Below, piece after piece: positions 42,798 through 51,055 of a stretch of 64,000 bases of DNA (positions are counted from its first letter, which is position 1; each line of letters begins with the position of its first letter). The notes beneath the pieces are model-generated. The model saw nothing but the letters and a program-made list of their open reading frames with translations, had not been told where the DNA came from and did no database searches. Position numbers and translations under genes: made by a program. The DNA comes from Lactococcus sp. dk101 (GTDB lineage: Bacteria > Bacillota > Bacilli > Lactobacillales > Streptococcaceae). The stretch covers positions 62,001 to 126,000 of the forward strand of contig NZ_WITI01000005.1 in the NCBI RefSeq assembly GCF_009601055.1, given 5' to 3'.

Positions 42798-42831
42798 TCT
42801 GCACAAGTTCTGCACATTTAAAATTTATAAT
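42798..42831 (+). promoter_or_regulatory. Tandem TCTGCACA promoter 2
   Basis: TCTGCACA at 42798-42805 and 42809-42816, 9 bases, TATAAT (42826-42831), followed by GAATTTATCAA as in promoter 1. The duplicated block spans roughly 42481-42528 and 42795-42842. Confidence 0.8.
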
Positions 42832-42866
42832 GAATTTATCAACAAAGGAAAAAGGAAAAATTTATA

Positions 42867-43046
42867 ATGAACACTCAAATGACAATCGAATATCTCGTAT
42901 CACTCCTCGCAATCTTAGCTGTTGCAATCGGAGGATTTGCACTCTATCGTGCAACGCGGCCAACAAGTCAAACTGAAATCGACAGTCTCAAACATGAAAA
43001 CGAAGCATTGTTCCAAGAAAATGTCATGCTGAAACAGAATCTTTAA
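42867..43046 (+). CDS. 59-residue single-pass membrane protein with coiled coil
   Basis: ATG 42867 follows AAAGGAAAAA. One membrane helix (residues 9-28, YLVSLLAILAVAIGGFALYR), then a cytoplasmic coiled coil (TEIDSLKHENEALFQEN). It stops at 43046, yet a -1 shift near the end would continue as ESLNQQLNEPADSAQ to a stop at 43099, keeping the heptads. So the gene may be slightly truncated by an indel. Unknown function. Confidence 0.65.
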   Translation: MNTQMTIEYLVSLLAILAVAIGGFALYRATRPTSQTEIDSLKHENEALFQENVMLKQNL

Positions 43047-43170
43047 ATCAGCAGCTCAATGAGCCAGCTGATTCAGCACAAGTCCCCCTAATCAAATAAT
43101 AATAATCACTACTTGTGTTGAACCAACTGACTCAACATCCACACATTCACAAATGAAAAGAGAAACTAAA

Positions 43171-43827
43171 ATGAAAAAAACACTCCTTATCGGCGCAAGC
43201 CTCGTCGTTCTTACTGCAGCTGGCACATTTGCCCTTTCACAAAATGCCCAAAAAGTTGAAGCTCAAACAACAACCAGCAGTTTTAACCAAGAACTGTCAG
43301 CAATGACACAAGCCATGAAAGCTGGAAATTTTGCAGGAGCGAAAGCTGATTATACTCAAGCACAAAACGCAATGGCACATATTTCTAGCAAAAAATTGCA
43401 AAACACAAACTGGATTAGCCAAATGACAAAAATCATGAGCGAAAATCAAAACACCTTATCAGCCATGATGACCAATAAAACGGCTCTGTCAGCTATGACA
43501 ACGGCTATGAAAGCTGGTCAAACGGTAAATGCTTCGACTGACTACAAAAATGCTGTCAATGCCATGACAACAATTATGCAAAATGCTAATCTTAAAAACT
43601 CAACTTGGGTCAACCAAATGACGCAAGCCATGACCACATATCACAGTCAGCTCGGCTCAATGATGACGGGCACAACAGCTTCAAATGCTACAACTTACAG
43701 CAATATGATGAGTGGACGCACGACTGGAACTGCTTCAACTTATAGCAATATGATGAACGACACTTACACGTCAGGAGCAACTTCAAATGCCACTTCAAAT
43801 TATAATTCAATGATGGGAAATAAATAA
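43171..43827 (+). CDS. Secreted Met-rich repeat protein
   Basis: 218 residues from ATG 43171; ATG 43153 in frame is also possible. Signal peptide MKKTLLIGASLVVLTAAGTF to about residue 30. The mature part has two ~75-residue repeats (AMKAGNFAGAKADYTQAQNAM.. and AMKAGQTVNASTDYKNAVNAM in part, each with NxxWxxQMTxxM and a closing MM). The tail is rich in Met, Ser, Thr, Asn and Tyr (TYSNMMSG, TYSNMMND, NSMMGNK). Met density is far above its neighbours and could bind Cu(I) or resist oxidation. The first repeats carry two decayed palindrome copies. No family recognised. Confidence 0.8.
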   Translation: MKKTLLIGASLVVLTAAGTFALSQNAQKVEAQTTTSSFNQELSAMTQAMKAGNFAGAKADYTQAQNAMAHISSKKLQNTNWISQMTKIMSENQNTLSAMMTNKTALSAMTTAMKAGQTVNASTDYKNAVNAMTTIMQNANLKNSTWVNQMTQAMTTYHSQLGSMMTGTTASNATTYSNMMSGRTTGTASTYSNMMNDTYTSGATSNATSNYNSMMGNK

Positions 43828-43828
43828 T

Positions 43829-44047
43829 ATGATGAGTTCAAGTTACGGTTATGGCGATATGATGGGCAGCTTTGGTATCAGTACTGGCGCCATACTCATC
43901 TTAATTTTGATTGGGGCGGTGGTTTATCTGCTTTGCAAAAATTCACACAATGGTCGCTCGAAACACAATGAAGCACTCGAAGATGAAATCAGACAGTTGA
44001 AAAAGGAAATTCAAGACCTAAAAAAAGATAAATGGAAGGACTACTAA
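43829..44047 (+). CDS. 72-residue membrane protein with coiled-coil tail
   Basis: Starts two bases after the previous stop. N-terminus MMSSSYGYGDMMGSFG, one membrane helix (about 17-36, TGAILILILIGAVVYLLC), then a charged coiled coil EDEIRQLKKEIQDLKKDK. Same build as 42867 and 44177. Probably co-transcribed with the Met-rich protein. Function unknown. Confidence 0.75.
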   Translation: MMSSSYGYGDMMGSFGISTGAILILILIGAVVYLLCKNSHNGRSKHNEALEDEIRQLKKEIQDLKKDKWKDY

Positions 44048-44049
44048 TC

Positions 44050-44160
44050 ATGATGTCAGGTTGGTTTAACAATAATAATGCACAAAATTTCCGCAACTTC
44101 TGCGGGTCAAATGGAAATAATGGATTTACTGCAAACAACGGCTATACAAACTTTTTTTAA
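44050..44160 (+). CDS. 36-residue Asn-rich peptide
   Basis: ATG 44050 follows GGAAGGA with about 10 bases spacing. The product is MMSGWFNNNNAQNFRNFC then GSNGNNGFTANNGYTNFF, with ten or more Asn, five Phe and one Cys. It fills the gap between two coiled-coil membrane proteins and its stop is next to the ribosome-binding site of the next gene, which supports real translation. No signal sequence. Unknown. Confidence 0.5.
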   Translation: MMSGWFNNNNAQNFRNFCGSNGNNGFTANNGYTNFF

Positions 44161-44176
44161 CGGAGGAATGATTATT

Positions 44177-44383
44177 ATGATGATTGCTATTTTTGCATTG
44201 CTGATTGGCGCAGCTTACTTGATTTGGAAACAGACTCGGTCAAACACAAGTGGCCACCAAAGCGTGTCAGCACTGACAGAGCAAGAGTTGCGCGATGAAT
44301 TAGAACATCGCAAATCGAGCAAAGATTTAGAGCAAGAACTCGCTGATTTGAAACGTGAAATCAAAGCATTAAAAGAAAAATAA
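44177..44383 (+). CDS. 68-residue membrane protein with TEQELRDEL coiled coil
   Basis: ATG 44177 is placed 10 bases after CGGAGG; ATG 44168 is too close. One membrane helix (residues 2-17, MIAIFALLIGAAYLIW), then SALTEQELRDELEHRKSS and a coiled coil LEQELADLKREIKALKEK. The SALT codons come from the palindrome at 44265-44278. Shares its tail pattern with the 42551 protein. Last gene of the cluster. Confidence 0.75.
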   Translation: MMIAIFALLIGAAYLIWKQTRSNTSGHQSVSALTEQELRDELEHRKSSKDLEQELADLKREIKALKEK

Positions 44384-44412
44384 AAAGCTAGCGCAAACTA
44401 GCTTTTTATTTT
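44382..44412 (+). terminator. Terminator of the small-protein cluster
   Basis: AAAAAGCTAG-cgcaaa-CTAGCTTTTT. Confidence 0.9.
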
Positions 44413-44417
44413 GAGTA

Positions 44418-44442
44418 CAAAAAAATGAGCCTTAGCTCATTT
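44418..44442 (-). terminator. tRNA-Leu terminator
   Basis: On the minus strand AAATGAGC-TAAG-GCTCATTTTTTT. Confidence 0.85.
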
Positions 44443-44447
44443 ATTGA

Positions 44448-44533
44448 TGCGGTGGAAGGGACTTGAACCCTTACAGCCTAAAGCGGCCACAGGATCCTTA
44501 ATCCTGCGCGTCTGCCAATTCCGCCACCACCGC
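44448..44533 (-). tRNA. tRNA-Leu(AAG)
   Basis: Acceptor GCGGUGG/CCACCGC. Anticodon stem CAGGA/UCCUG encloses UUAAGGA, giving AAG for CUU. Long variable arm. CCA not encoded. Confidence 0.95.
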
Positions 44534-44658
44534 AAAACAGTACTCAACTATAATACCATTTTTAAGCCTCCAGGTCAAGAATTAAGTCATTTTTTAATTC
44601 TTTTATGCGAAAACATTCGGTTTTGTCAGTACTGACAGCCTTTGTTTCATGAGAAACA

Positions 44659-46680
44659 TCAGTCAAAACTTCCATTCACATCGATCTGATCCAGCAAATC
44701 TTTGAAATCTTCACTGTGTTTAAAAATCCCCACAGCTTCTGCTCTTGCGACTTCCAAAATATTGTAATCATTAACCAAATCTGCTGCAATAAATTCTGGG
44801 ATCCCCGATTGGCGAACGCCAAATATTTCACCAGACCCACGCATTTTCAGGTCTTCTTCTGCTAAAGTAAAGCCATTTTGCGTTTCGGTCATGATTTTCA
44901 TTCGCTTCTTACCTGTGTCTGATTTGGGATTTGCAACCAAAATCGTAAATGATTTCTTACTTCCACGTCCGACACGACCACGGAGCTGATGGAGCTGAGA
45001 AAGCCCAAAACGATCAGCATCCATGATGACCATGATTGTGGCATTTGGCACATCGACACCGACTTCTATTACCGTTGTTGAAACAAGGACATCAAGCTTT
45101 TTCGCTTTAAAATCCTGCATAACAGCATCTTTTTCATCTGCCTTCATTTTTCCGTGCAAGAGCCCAATCTTTGCAAATAAACCAAAATAATCCATCAGTT
45201 CTTCATACAAAGCGACTGCATTTTTTAAGTCCAATGCTTCAGACTCTTCAATCAATGGCGAAATAAAATAAACTTGAGCTTCATTATCAAGCTCTGTCTT
45301 TATCCATTTCAAAACTTCACCGAACTGCTCATGCTTGACCCAACGTGTCGTAATCGGCTGACGGCCTTTAGGCAATTCATTGATGATTGAAACGTCCATA
45401 TCACCAAAAGCAGTAATCGCAAGCGTTCTTGGAATTGGCGTTGCTGTCATCATCAAGACATCTGGATTTTGTCCTTTTTCACGAAAAACCTTACGTTGAT
45501 TGACACCAAAACGGTGTTGCTCATCTGTGACAACCAGTCCAAGCCGATAATAATCCACATCGTTCTGGATTAAGGCATGCGTCCCAACAATCATATGACT
45601 TTTTCCACTTGCAATATCCTCAAGTGCAAGGCGTTTCTCAGCCGTTTTCAAACCACTAACCAGCAAAGTAATGTGCAATTCTGGAAAGAGTTGACGCAAG
45701 TTTACCACATGTTGACGTGCCAAAATTTCCGTTGGAACCATGATGGCTGCTTGAAAATTTGCCAAACAGGCTGCATACATGGCAAGACTTGCGACGACTG
45801 TTTTTCCTGAACCCACATCGCCTTGCAAGAGGCGATTCATGTGATACGGACTTGCCATATCAGCCAAAATTTCTGTCAGTGCTGACGACTGAGCCCCTGT
45901 CAATTCATAAGGAAGCTCTGCCATTTTGGCATTGACCTCTGCTTGTTCGAAATCAATCTGTAAGCCCGATTGACCCACTTTATCTTTGTTTTTAAGTGCC
46001 TGAAGCTTGAGTTGGAAGAGAAACAGCTCTTCGAATTTCACGCGCCGTAAGGCCTGCTTATGAGCCTCCATGTCTTTCGGGAAATGCATGGCTTGGACAG
46101 CTTCTTGACGTCCCATCAACCGATATTTTTCAAGTAAATACTGAGGCAGATTTTCCGAGAGTTCATTTAGCAATCCAGCTTCCAAAACCTGCTGAATGGC
46201 CTTGACCAACGTTGACTGTTTCAGGCCAGCCACCAGATGATAAACAGGTTCAAAACCCAAATCATCATCTGTTTCTGTATTTGTTTTGCTGGCAACAATC
46301 TTCATTCCTGAGAGTTGCTGTTTAGCCTGTTCCCATTTGCCATAGACGGCAATTTCGCTTCCAACTTCGACTTTATCTGCTAAATAAGGCTGATTGAAAA
46401 AGCTGATGCCGACAACAGCTTCATCTTGTTTTATTTTAAAAGTCAACCGATTGCGTTTAAATCCATAATACTGAACATTTGCTGGCGTAACCACCGTTCC
46501 CGAAATCGTTGCTTTTTCACCATCAAGCAAGTCAAAAATACTTCGACTGGCAAAGTCTTCATAGCGAAATGGAAAATAAAGTAATAAATCTTGCATGGTA
46601 AAAATGCCTAATTTATGAAAATTTTCCGCAGCTTTCGGCCCTACACCTTTCAAAAATTGGATACTATCTGTTAGTTTCAT
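44659..46680 (-). CDS. recG: ATP-dependent DNA helicase RecG
   Basis: 673 residues. Reverses stalled replication forks and drives branch migration. Wedge/OB domain at about 1-230 with FLKGVGPKAAENF at the start. Helicase motifs: I GDVGSGKTVVA (about 289), II DEQH in VTDEQHRFG, III TATPIPRT, VI QLRGRVGRG. TRG-like region before the C-terminus. The palindrome TGTCAGTACTGACA lies just behind the stop (44624-44637) and another is inside the gene (45873-45887). Confidence 0.97.
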   Translation of the reverse strand: MKLTDSIQFLKGVGPKAAENFHKLGIFTMQDLLLYFPFRYEDFASRSIFDLLDGEKATISGTVVTPANVQYYGFKRNRLTFKIKQDEAVVGISFFNQPYLADKVEVGSEIAVYGKWEQAKQQLSGMKIVASKTNTETDDDLGFEPVYHLVAGLKQSTLVKAIQQVLEAGLLNELSENLPQYLLEKYRLMGRQEAVQAMHFPKDMEAHKQALRRVKFEELFLFQLKLQALKNKDKVGQSGLQIDFEQAEVNAKMAELPYELTGAQSSALTEILADMASPYHMNRLLQGDVGSGKTVVASLAMYAACLANFQAAIMVPTEILARQHVVNLRQLFPELHITLLVSGLKTAEKRLALEDIASGKSHMIVGTHALIQNDVDYYRLGLVVTDEQHRFGVNQRKVFREKGQNPDVLMMTATPIPRTLAITAFGDMDVSIINELPKGRQPITTRWVKHEQFGEVLKWIKTELDNEAQVYFISPLIEESEALDLKNAVALYEELMDYFGLFAKIGLLHGKMKADEKDAVMQDFKAKKLDVLVSTTVIEVGVDVPNATIMVIMDADRFGLSQLHQLRGRVGRGSKKSFTILVANPKSDTGKKRMKIMTETQNGFTLAEEDLKMRGSGEIFGVRQSGIPEFIAADLVNDYNILEVARAEAVGIFKHSEDFKDLLDQIDVNGSFD

Positions 46681-46740
46681 AACTTTATTATATCAGAAAA
46701 TGCAAGGCTTTTTCTGACATTCAATATTTAAAGTCAAATA

Positions 46741-46765
46741 AAAAAGCATGATTACCACGCTTTTT
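46741..46765 (-). terminator. Copper operon terminator
   Basis: On the minus strand AAAAAGCGTG-gtaat-CATGCTTTTT with one G-U pair, 18 bases behind the copA stop. Confidence 0.75.
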
Positions 46766-46782
46766 AATTTCGTCTTGATTTT

Positions 46783-48699
46783 TTATTTTTTCAATTTCAC
46801 AACATTGAGCAATAAAGAACTCACAACCACTGTAATCGAACTCAAAGCCATAGCAAGACCGGCAAATTCAGGAGATGCTGTAATTCCCCAAGCCACGAAA
46901 ACACCCGCTGCAATCGGAATTCCAATCACATTGTAAATGAAAGCCCAGAAAAGATTGAGCCGAATCCTGTTAAAAGTCTTTTTGGCCAACGACAAGGCGA
47001 CCACAACATCTTCCAGATCATTCTTGACCAAAACAATACCACCAGATTCGATTGCAATGTCCGTTCCAGATCCCATTGCAATCCCCACTGTTGCTGTTGT
47101 CAGTGCTGGTGCATCATTGATTCCATCGCCCACAAAAGCAACTGGTGCTTGCATTTCTAAACGGTGAATGGCTTCTGCCTTTTCACTTGGTAGCACGCCT
47201 GCAATAACTTCATCAATGCCAACTTCATTTCCAATCGCTTGTGCAACAAGTTGATTATCCCCAGTCAACATGACCGTTCGTAAGCCACTTTCCTTCAAGG
47301 CATGAATTGCTTTTTTCGAACTGGCTTTTGCAATGTCTTGAATACCAATCAAGGCAATAATTTCGCCATCAAAGCCGACAATAACAACCGTTTTTGCTTC
47401 CGACTGCAGACTTTGCATTTTTTCAACAGAGGACTTGTCCATCTCGAAATCTTCAACAAGTTTATCATTTCCAATAAATGCTGGCTTGCCGTCAATCAAT
47501 GCGGAAACACCTTTTCCTGAAATGGCTTCAAAGTTTTCGGCTGAGTAAGCGGCTACATTATCCTCTTTAGCTCGATTCATGACCGCCAAAGCCAATGGAT
47601 GCTCAGATGGCTCCTCAAGTCCTGCAGCAATCACCAGAATTTCAACTTCAGATTTACCACTCACACTGACAATATCCGTAACCTGCGGTTTTCCCACGGT
47701 GATTGTCCCCGTCTTGTCAAAAACAACCGTTTTAACATTGTGCGTTGCTTCGAGAACTTCTCCATTTTTAATCAAAATCCCAAGTTTTGCTGACCGACCT
47801 GTCCCAACCATCAAAGCCATCGGCGTTGCAATCCCCAAGGCACACGGACAAGCAATGATCAAGACAGAAACAGCATAAACCAGAGCATTTACGAAACTAT
47901 CGCCGATAAAGACATACCAGATGGTAAAGGTCAGAATGGCAATAATCAAAACAATCGGAACAAAAATATTAGAGATTTGATCCACTGTTTTTTGGATTGG
48001 TGCGCGCGAACTTTGCGCTTGACGAACCATTTCAGCAATATTTGCAAGAAGCGTGTCGCCACCAACTTTCGTTGCTTCAAAGCTAAACGTCCCTGTACTA
48101 TTTACTGTGGCGCCAATAACACTGTCCCCAACTGACTTTTCGACCGGCATTGATTCGCCAGTTACCATTGATTCATCAAGCGTTGATTTACCTTCACGAA
48201 TGATTCCATCGACAGCAACCTTTTCGCCTGGCTTCACACGAATCAAATCGCCAACTCGAATTTCATCAAGTGGTAATTTGACATAGTTGCCATCACGAAA
48301 AACTTCTGCATCTTTGGCTTGCAAATCCATCAATTTTTCAACAGCACTAGAGGCTTGTGCCTTCATCCGTTCTTCAAATAAGCTTCCAAGCAAAATCAAA
48401 GTGATGACGACAGCAACAGCTTCAAAATAAGTTCCTTTATTGACCGTCATGGCGTAAAGACTATAAAGATAAGCAATACTTGTACCTAATCCAACCAACG
48501 TATCCATATTGGCATGGTGGTTTTTAAAGGATGCCCATGCTGATTGTAGAAAGGGCAGACCTGATCCAAAAAACACCAATGAACCAAGTACAAATTCAAG
48601 CCAAACAGGAAGCATCAATCCGACAAAACCTGTAAACATACTGATAACTAACGGAATTGATCCAATCAAACCAATAACAAAACGTTTTGTGATTGACAT
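46783..48699 (-). CDS. copA: Copper-exporting P1B-type ATPase
   Basis: 638 residues. Copper path motif CPC in IIACPCALG, phosphorylation site VFDKTGTIT, actuator TGES ([13 protein letters not shown]), nucleotide-binding HP in SEHPLA, hinge GDGINDAP and the C-terminal MSS-like [10 protein letters not shown]. It has no N-terminal CxxC metal-binding domains and starts directly at the first membrane helix, so it is shorter than classical CopA/CopB. Two small cupredoxin-like proteins in the same operon may take over metal delivery or capture. Under CopY control. Confidence 0.94.
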   Translation of the reverse strand: MSITKRFVIGLIGSIPLVISMFTGFVGLMLPVWLEFVLGSLVFFGSGLPFLQSAWASFKNHHANMDTLVGLGTSIAYLYSLYAMTVNKGTYFEAVAVVITLILLGSLFEERMKAQASSAVEKLMDLQAKDAEVFRDGNYVKLPLDEIRVGDLIRVKPGEKVAVDGIIREGKSTLDESMVTGESMPVEKSVGDSVIGATVNSTGTFSFEATKVGGDTLLANIAEMVRQAQSSRAPIQKTVDQISNIFVPIVLIIAILTFTIWYVFIGDSFVNALVYAVSVLIIACPCALGIATPMALMVGTGRSAKLGILIKNGEVLEATHNVKTVVFDKTGTITVGKPQVTDIVSVSGKSEVEILVIAAGLEEPSEHPLALAVMNRAKEDNVAAYSAENFEAISGKGVSALIDGKPAFIGNDKLVEDFEMDKSSVEKMQSLQSEAKTVVIVGFDGEIIALIGIQDIAKASSKKAIHALKESGLRTVMLTGDNQLVAQAIGNEVGIDEVIAGVLPSEKAEAIHRLEMQAPVAFVGDGINDAPALTTATVGIAMGSGTDIAIESGGIVLVKNDLEDVVVALSLAKKTFNRIRLNLFWAFIYNVIGIPIAAGVFVAWGITASPEFAGLAMALSSITVVVSSLLLNVVKLKK

Positions 48700-48710
48700 T
48701 TATGACCTCC

Positions 48711-48983
48711 TTATTTTACTGTGTAGCTCCCATGAACCATTTCCATTCCACAAGAAAAGCCAAATTTTCCTTTTTCTTCTGGTGTAAAATCAAATGTAAC
48801 TGGTGTATTCAAGGGCAATTCCCGTTTTTCTCCGTTGAAAATTACTTCATCAAGACAGCCTTTTTCGCTCATTCTCTTAAATGTAACTTTTGCAGCTTGA
48901 TTTGCTTTAAGTTTGAAATCTTTTGGTTCATACCCACCGTCAACAATGACAGTAACTTCATTTGATGTTTTTAATCCGAACAT
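48711..48983 (-). CDS. Soluble cupredoxin-like protein
   Basis: 90 residues from ATG 48983. Short beta-rich cupredoxin-like domain. VTVIVDGGYEPKDFKLKANQ is the first strand pair and KGCLDEVIF carries a Cys. The C-terminal loop FSCGMEMVHGSYTV gives the Cys-x-Met-x-Met-x2-His ligand set of a type 1-like copper site. No signal peptide, so it is cytoplasmic or leaderless. Start 11 bases upstream of copA. Confidence 0.85.
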   Translation of the reverse strand: MFGLKTSNEVTVIVDGGYEPKDFKLKANQAAKVTFKRMSEKGCLDEVIFNGEKRELPLNTPVTFDFTPEEKGKFGFSCGMEMVHGSYTVK

Positions 48984-49011
48984 TTTAATTTTCTCTTTTC
49001 TTTTTATAAAT

Positions 49012-49383
49012 TTATTTGACAATTATTTTCCCGTGAAACATATTCATGCCACAGGCATAATTGATTTCACCATCTTTTGATGTCTCTAATTCAATGACAT
49101 GATCTTCATTTTGTGGCAAGAAATCATTGATACCAAAATCTGGAAAGACCACATGATCCAAACAACTTGATGGATCTTTACGATTGAAGGTCACGCGCGC
49201 TGAAATGCCTTTTTTCAAGGTTAGCACTGCCGGATTGTAGCCACCATTGACTGAAATGACAGCTTCCTGAATGCCATCATGAATTTCTGCTTGTGCCGTA
49301 CTTGCTTCGTGATTTCCAAAAAACCACCATAAAATAAAAGCAATCAAGGCAAGCGCTATAAGTACGATAAGTACTGACACCAT
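49012..49383 (-). CDS. Membrane-anchored cupredoxin-like protein
   Basis: 123 residues. N-terminal membrane helix (residues 2-22, VSVLIVLIALALIAFILWWFF), then the same domain as the next gene: ISVNGGYNPAVLTLKKG, SSCLDHVVF and the copper loop YACGMNMFHGKI. The domain would be outside the cell, presumably receiving Cu exported by CopA or capturing it. A duplicate pair, one anchored and one soluble, is a notable variation on the copYZA layout. Confidence 0.87.
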   Translation of the reverse strand: MVSVLIVLIALALIAFILWWFFGNHEASTAQAEIHDGIQEAVISVNGGYNPAVLTLKKGISARVTFNRKDPSSCLDHVVFPDFGINDFLPQNEDHVIELETSKDGEINYACGMNMFHGKIIVK

Positions 49384-49401
49384 TGTTTCTCCTCCATTAT
49401 T

Positions 49402-49821
49402 CTAGCATGAGCAGATATCCATCTTACTCATACAATCACAAGTGACTTGCTCAACACTTTCCTTTTGAGCAAGTGTCTGCTCAAGCAAGTTTTTATCAGC
49501 TTTAGTAAAATCACTTTCTTGAACGGCTTGAAGCAAAACGGAAATATGTTTTTTTGCGCACACTTTTCTCAAAAATTCACTGGTCATGGTGTGAATGGCT
49601 TCATCTTCTGTGCAAGTGGGCGAATAAATATATTTGCGTCCATCGCGTCGAGTAACCAATAATTCTTTTTTGACCAGCCTTGCTAAAAAGGTTTTCACCG
49701 TCGATATTGACCAATCAAAACGTTGCAAAAGCGAGTCGTTAATTTGATTTAGACTTCCCTCACCGAGTGACCAGACCACGCGCATGACAACCAATTCGCT
49801 GTCTGATAAATTGAGTTCCAT
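49402..49821 (-). CDS. copY: CopY/CopR copper-responsive repressor
   Basis: 139 residues of the BlaI/MecI/CopY family. Winged helix at about 1-75 (WSISTVKTFLARLVKKELL). The Cys cluster at the C-terminus reads CDCMSKMDICSC, two CxC motifs that bind Zn or Cu(I). Copper loading releases it from the cop box. First gene of the operon, with cop boxes in its promoter. Confidence 0.96.
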   Translation of the reverse strand: MELNLSDSELVVMRVVWSLGEGSLNQINDSLLQRFDWSISTVKTFLARLVKKELLVTRRDGRKYIYSPTCTEDEAIHTMTSEFLRKVCAKKHISVLLQAVQESDFTKADKNLLEQTLAQKESVEQVTCDCMSKMDICSC

Positions 49822-49846
49822 TTTTTCTTCCTTTCTTTTTATATCT

Positions 49847-49903
49847 ACAAGTGTAGTTTAACATTAATTTTTTTGTTTGTCAATAATGAAACTACGTTTG
49901 TAG
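49847..49903 (-). promoter_or_regulatory. cop boxes and promoter of the copper operon
   Basis: CTACAAGTGTAG (49847-49858) is a perfect cop box (TACANNTGTA) near the -10. CTACGTTTGTAG (49892-49903) is a second one with one mismatch. TTGACA on the minus strand (49883-49878) is the -35 between them. Confidence 0.88.
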
Positions 49904-49911
49904 ATTTATTT

Positions 49912-49926
49912 AAAAAAAAAAAAAAA
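49912..49926 (-). other. 15-base A-tract upstream of the cop promoter
   Basis: Uninterrupted A-run on the plus strand about 30-45 bases upstream of the cop -35. It could act as an UP-like or bent-DNA element, or be a length-variable tract. Confidence 0.4.
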
Positions 49927-49972
49927 CAGTGCTGATTGACATTCATCGTTTGTCAGCACTGACAGTCTTATT

Positions 49973-50791
49973 CTATTCAATTGCTTTATCAATAATCGAT
50001 CTGACAACAGACTCTCGTTTTTCAAGAGAACCAATTTTATCCTTTTTCTCGTAGTATTTAACAAGCATTTCACAAATAAAAAGTTGTGAAAACTTACCAG
50101 AAAGTGAACCACCATCAAAAAAATCATCCGTTGCCGTTTGCAAAACAACATCAGATAATTGAGCAATCGGAGACAATAAATAATTGGTAATGGAAATTAT
50201 TTTTGCCTCATTTTTTCTTGCGATTGATAGTGAATCGATAATATCTTTAGTTTTACCCGAAAGTGAAATCCCAATGACTAAATCATCAGAGCGTAAGATT
50301 GAAGCAATTTGTGCCTGAAAATGCGGATCTGTAACTACTTTCAACTGAACACCTATTCTTAGAAACATCGCTTCCAAATCACGACCGGTATTTCCGCTAC
50401 TTCCAACACCAAAAATATAAGCAGGTTTTGCCGTCGGAATAAGGTCAACAGCTTTTTCTAGTGAATCTTGATTCAGCATTTTTTTAGTGATGCTAATTGT
50501 TTTATGCAGGTCTAACTCACTCTGATCAAACAAATCATTATTGGTAGAATGTGTTTCCTTTTCGTAGTAATCATCTTTCGCAATATCAATTTTCAAATCT
50601 GAATAACCCGAATAGCCCAATTTTTGACAAAAACGAATGATTGTTGCATCTCCAACATTCGTATATGTCTTGATATCATTCATTGTACCGTGTACAACGC
50701 GATCACTTGCAGATAGAACGTAATTCGCCACTTTTTTCTCAGACTTAGTCAATGTATCATATTTTTCTTTAATTAATTGCTTAACATTCAT
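49973..50791 (-). CDS. MurR/RpiR family regulator of sialic acid genes
   Basis: 272 residues from ATG 50791. N-terminal HTH_6 domain (KSEKKVANYVL, NVGDATIIRFCQKLGYSGY) and a C-terminal SIS sugar-phosphate domain (FGVGSSGNTGRDL, GISLSGKTKDIID). Divergent from nanE, like streptococcal NanR, which senses sialic acid intermediates. The palindrome at 49951-49965 lies behind its stop. Confidence 0.9.
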   Translation of the reverse strand: MNVKQLIKEKYDTLTKSEKKVANYVLSASDRVVHGTMNDIKTYTNVGDATIIRFCQKLGYSGYSDLKIDIAKDDYYEKETHSTNNDLFDQSELDLHKTISITKKMLNQDSLEKAVDLIPTAKPAYIFGVGSSGNTGRDLEAMFLRIGVQLKVVTDPHFQAQIASILRSDDLVIGISLSGKTKDIIDSLSIARKNEAKIISITNYLLSPIAQLSDVVLQTATDDFFDGGSLSGKFSQLFICEMLVKYYEKKDKIGSLEKRESVVRSIIDKAIE

Positions 50792-50978
50792 ATCTGTTTC
50801 TTTCCTTCTTTTCATTTTTTATCTAACACTATATTTAGCATATATTTTTTTTTATTTCAACTATTTTTCTTATCTTATTTGTTTAAAGAAAATCCCGTCA
50901 GTAATGACAGACTCTCTCTTTTGTTTTTAACAAAAACATTTTATTTTTAATAATGTTATAAAAATAGCAAAAATGAGC

Positions 50979-51007
50979 TTGACAATAATGTAAGCGTATG
51001 CTATATT
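50979..51007 (+). promoter_or_regulatory. nanE promoter with cre site
   Basis: TTGACA, 17 bases, TATATT. The spacer contains ATGTAAGCGTATGCT (50988-51002), a full match to the cre pattern WTGNAANCGNWNNCW, so CcpA repression by preferred sugars is likely. Confidence 0.85.
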
Positions 51008-51055
51008 ATTTGTGGAGAAACAATCCGAAAATAATAAATTATGGAGAAAAACTGA

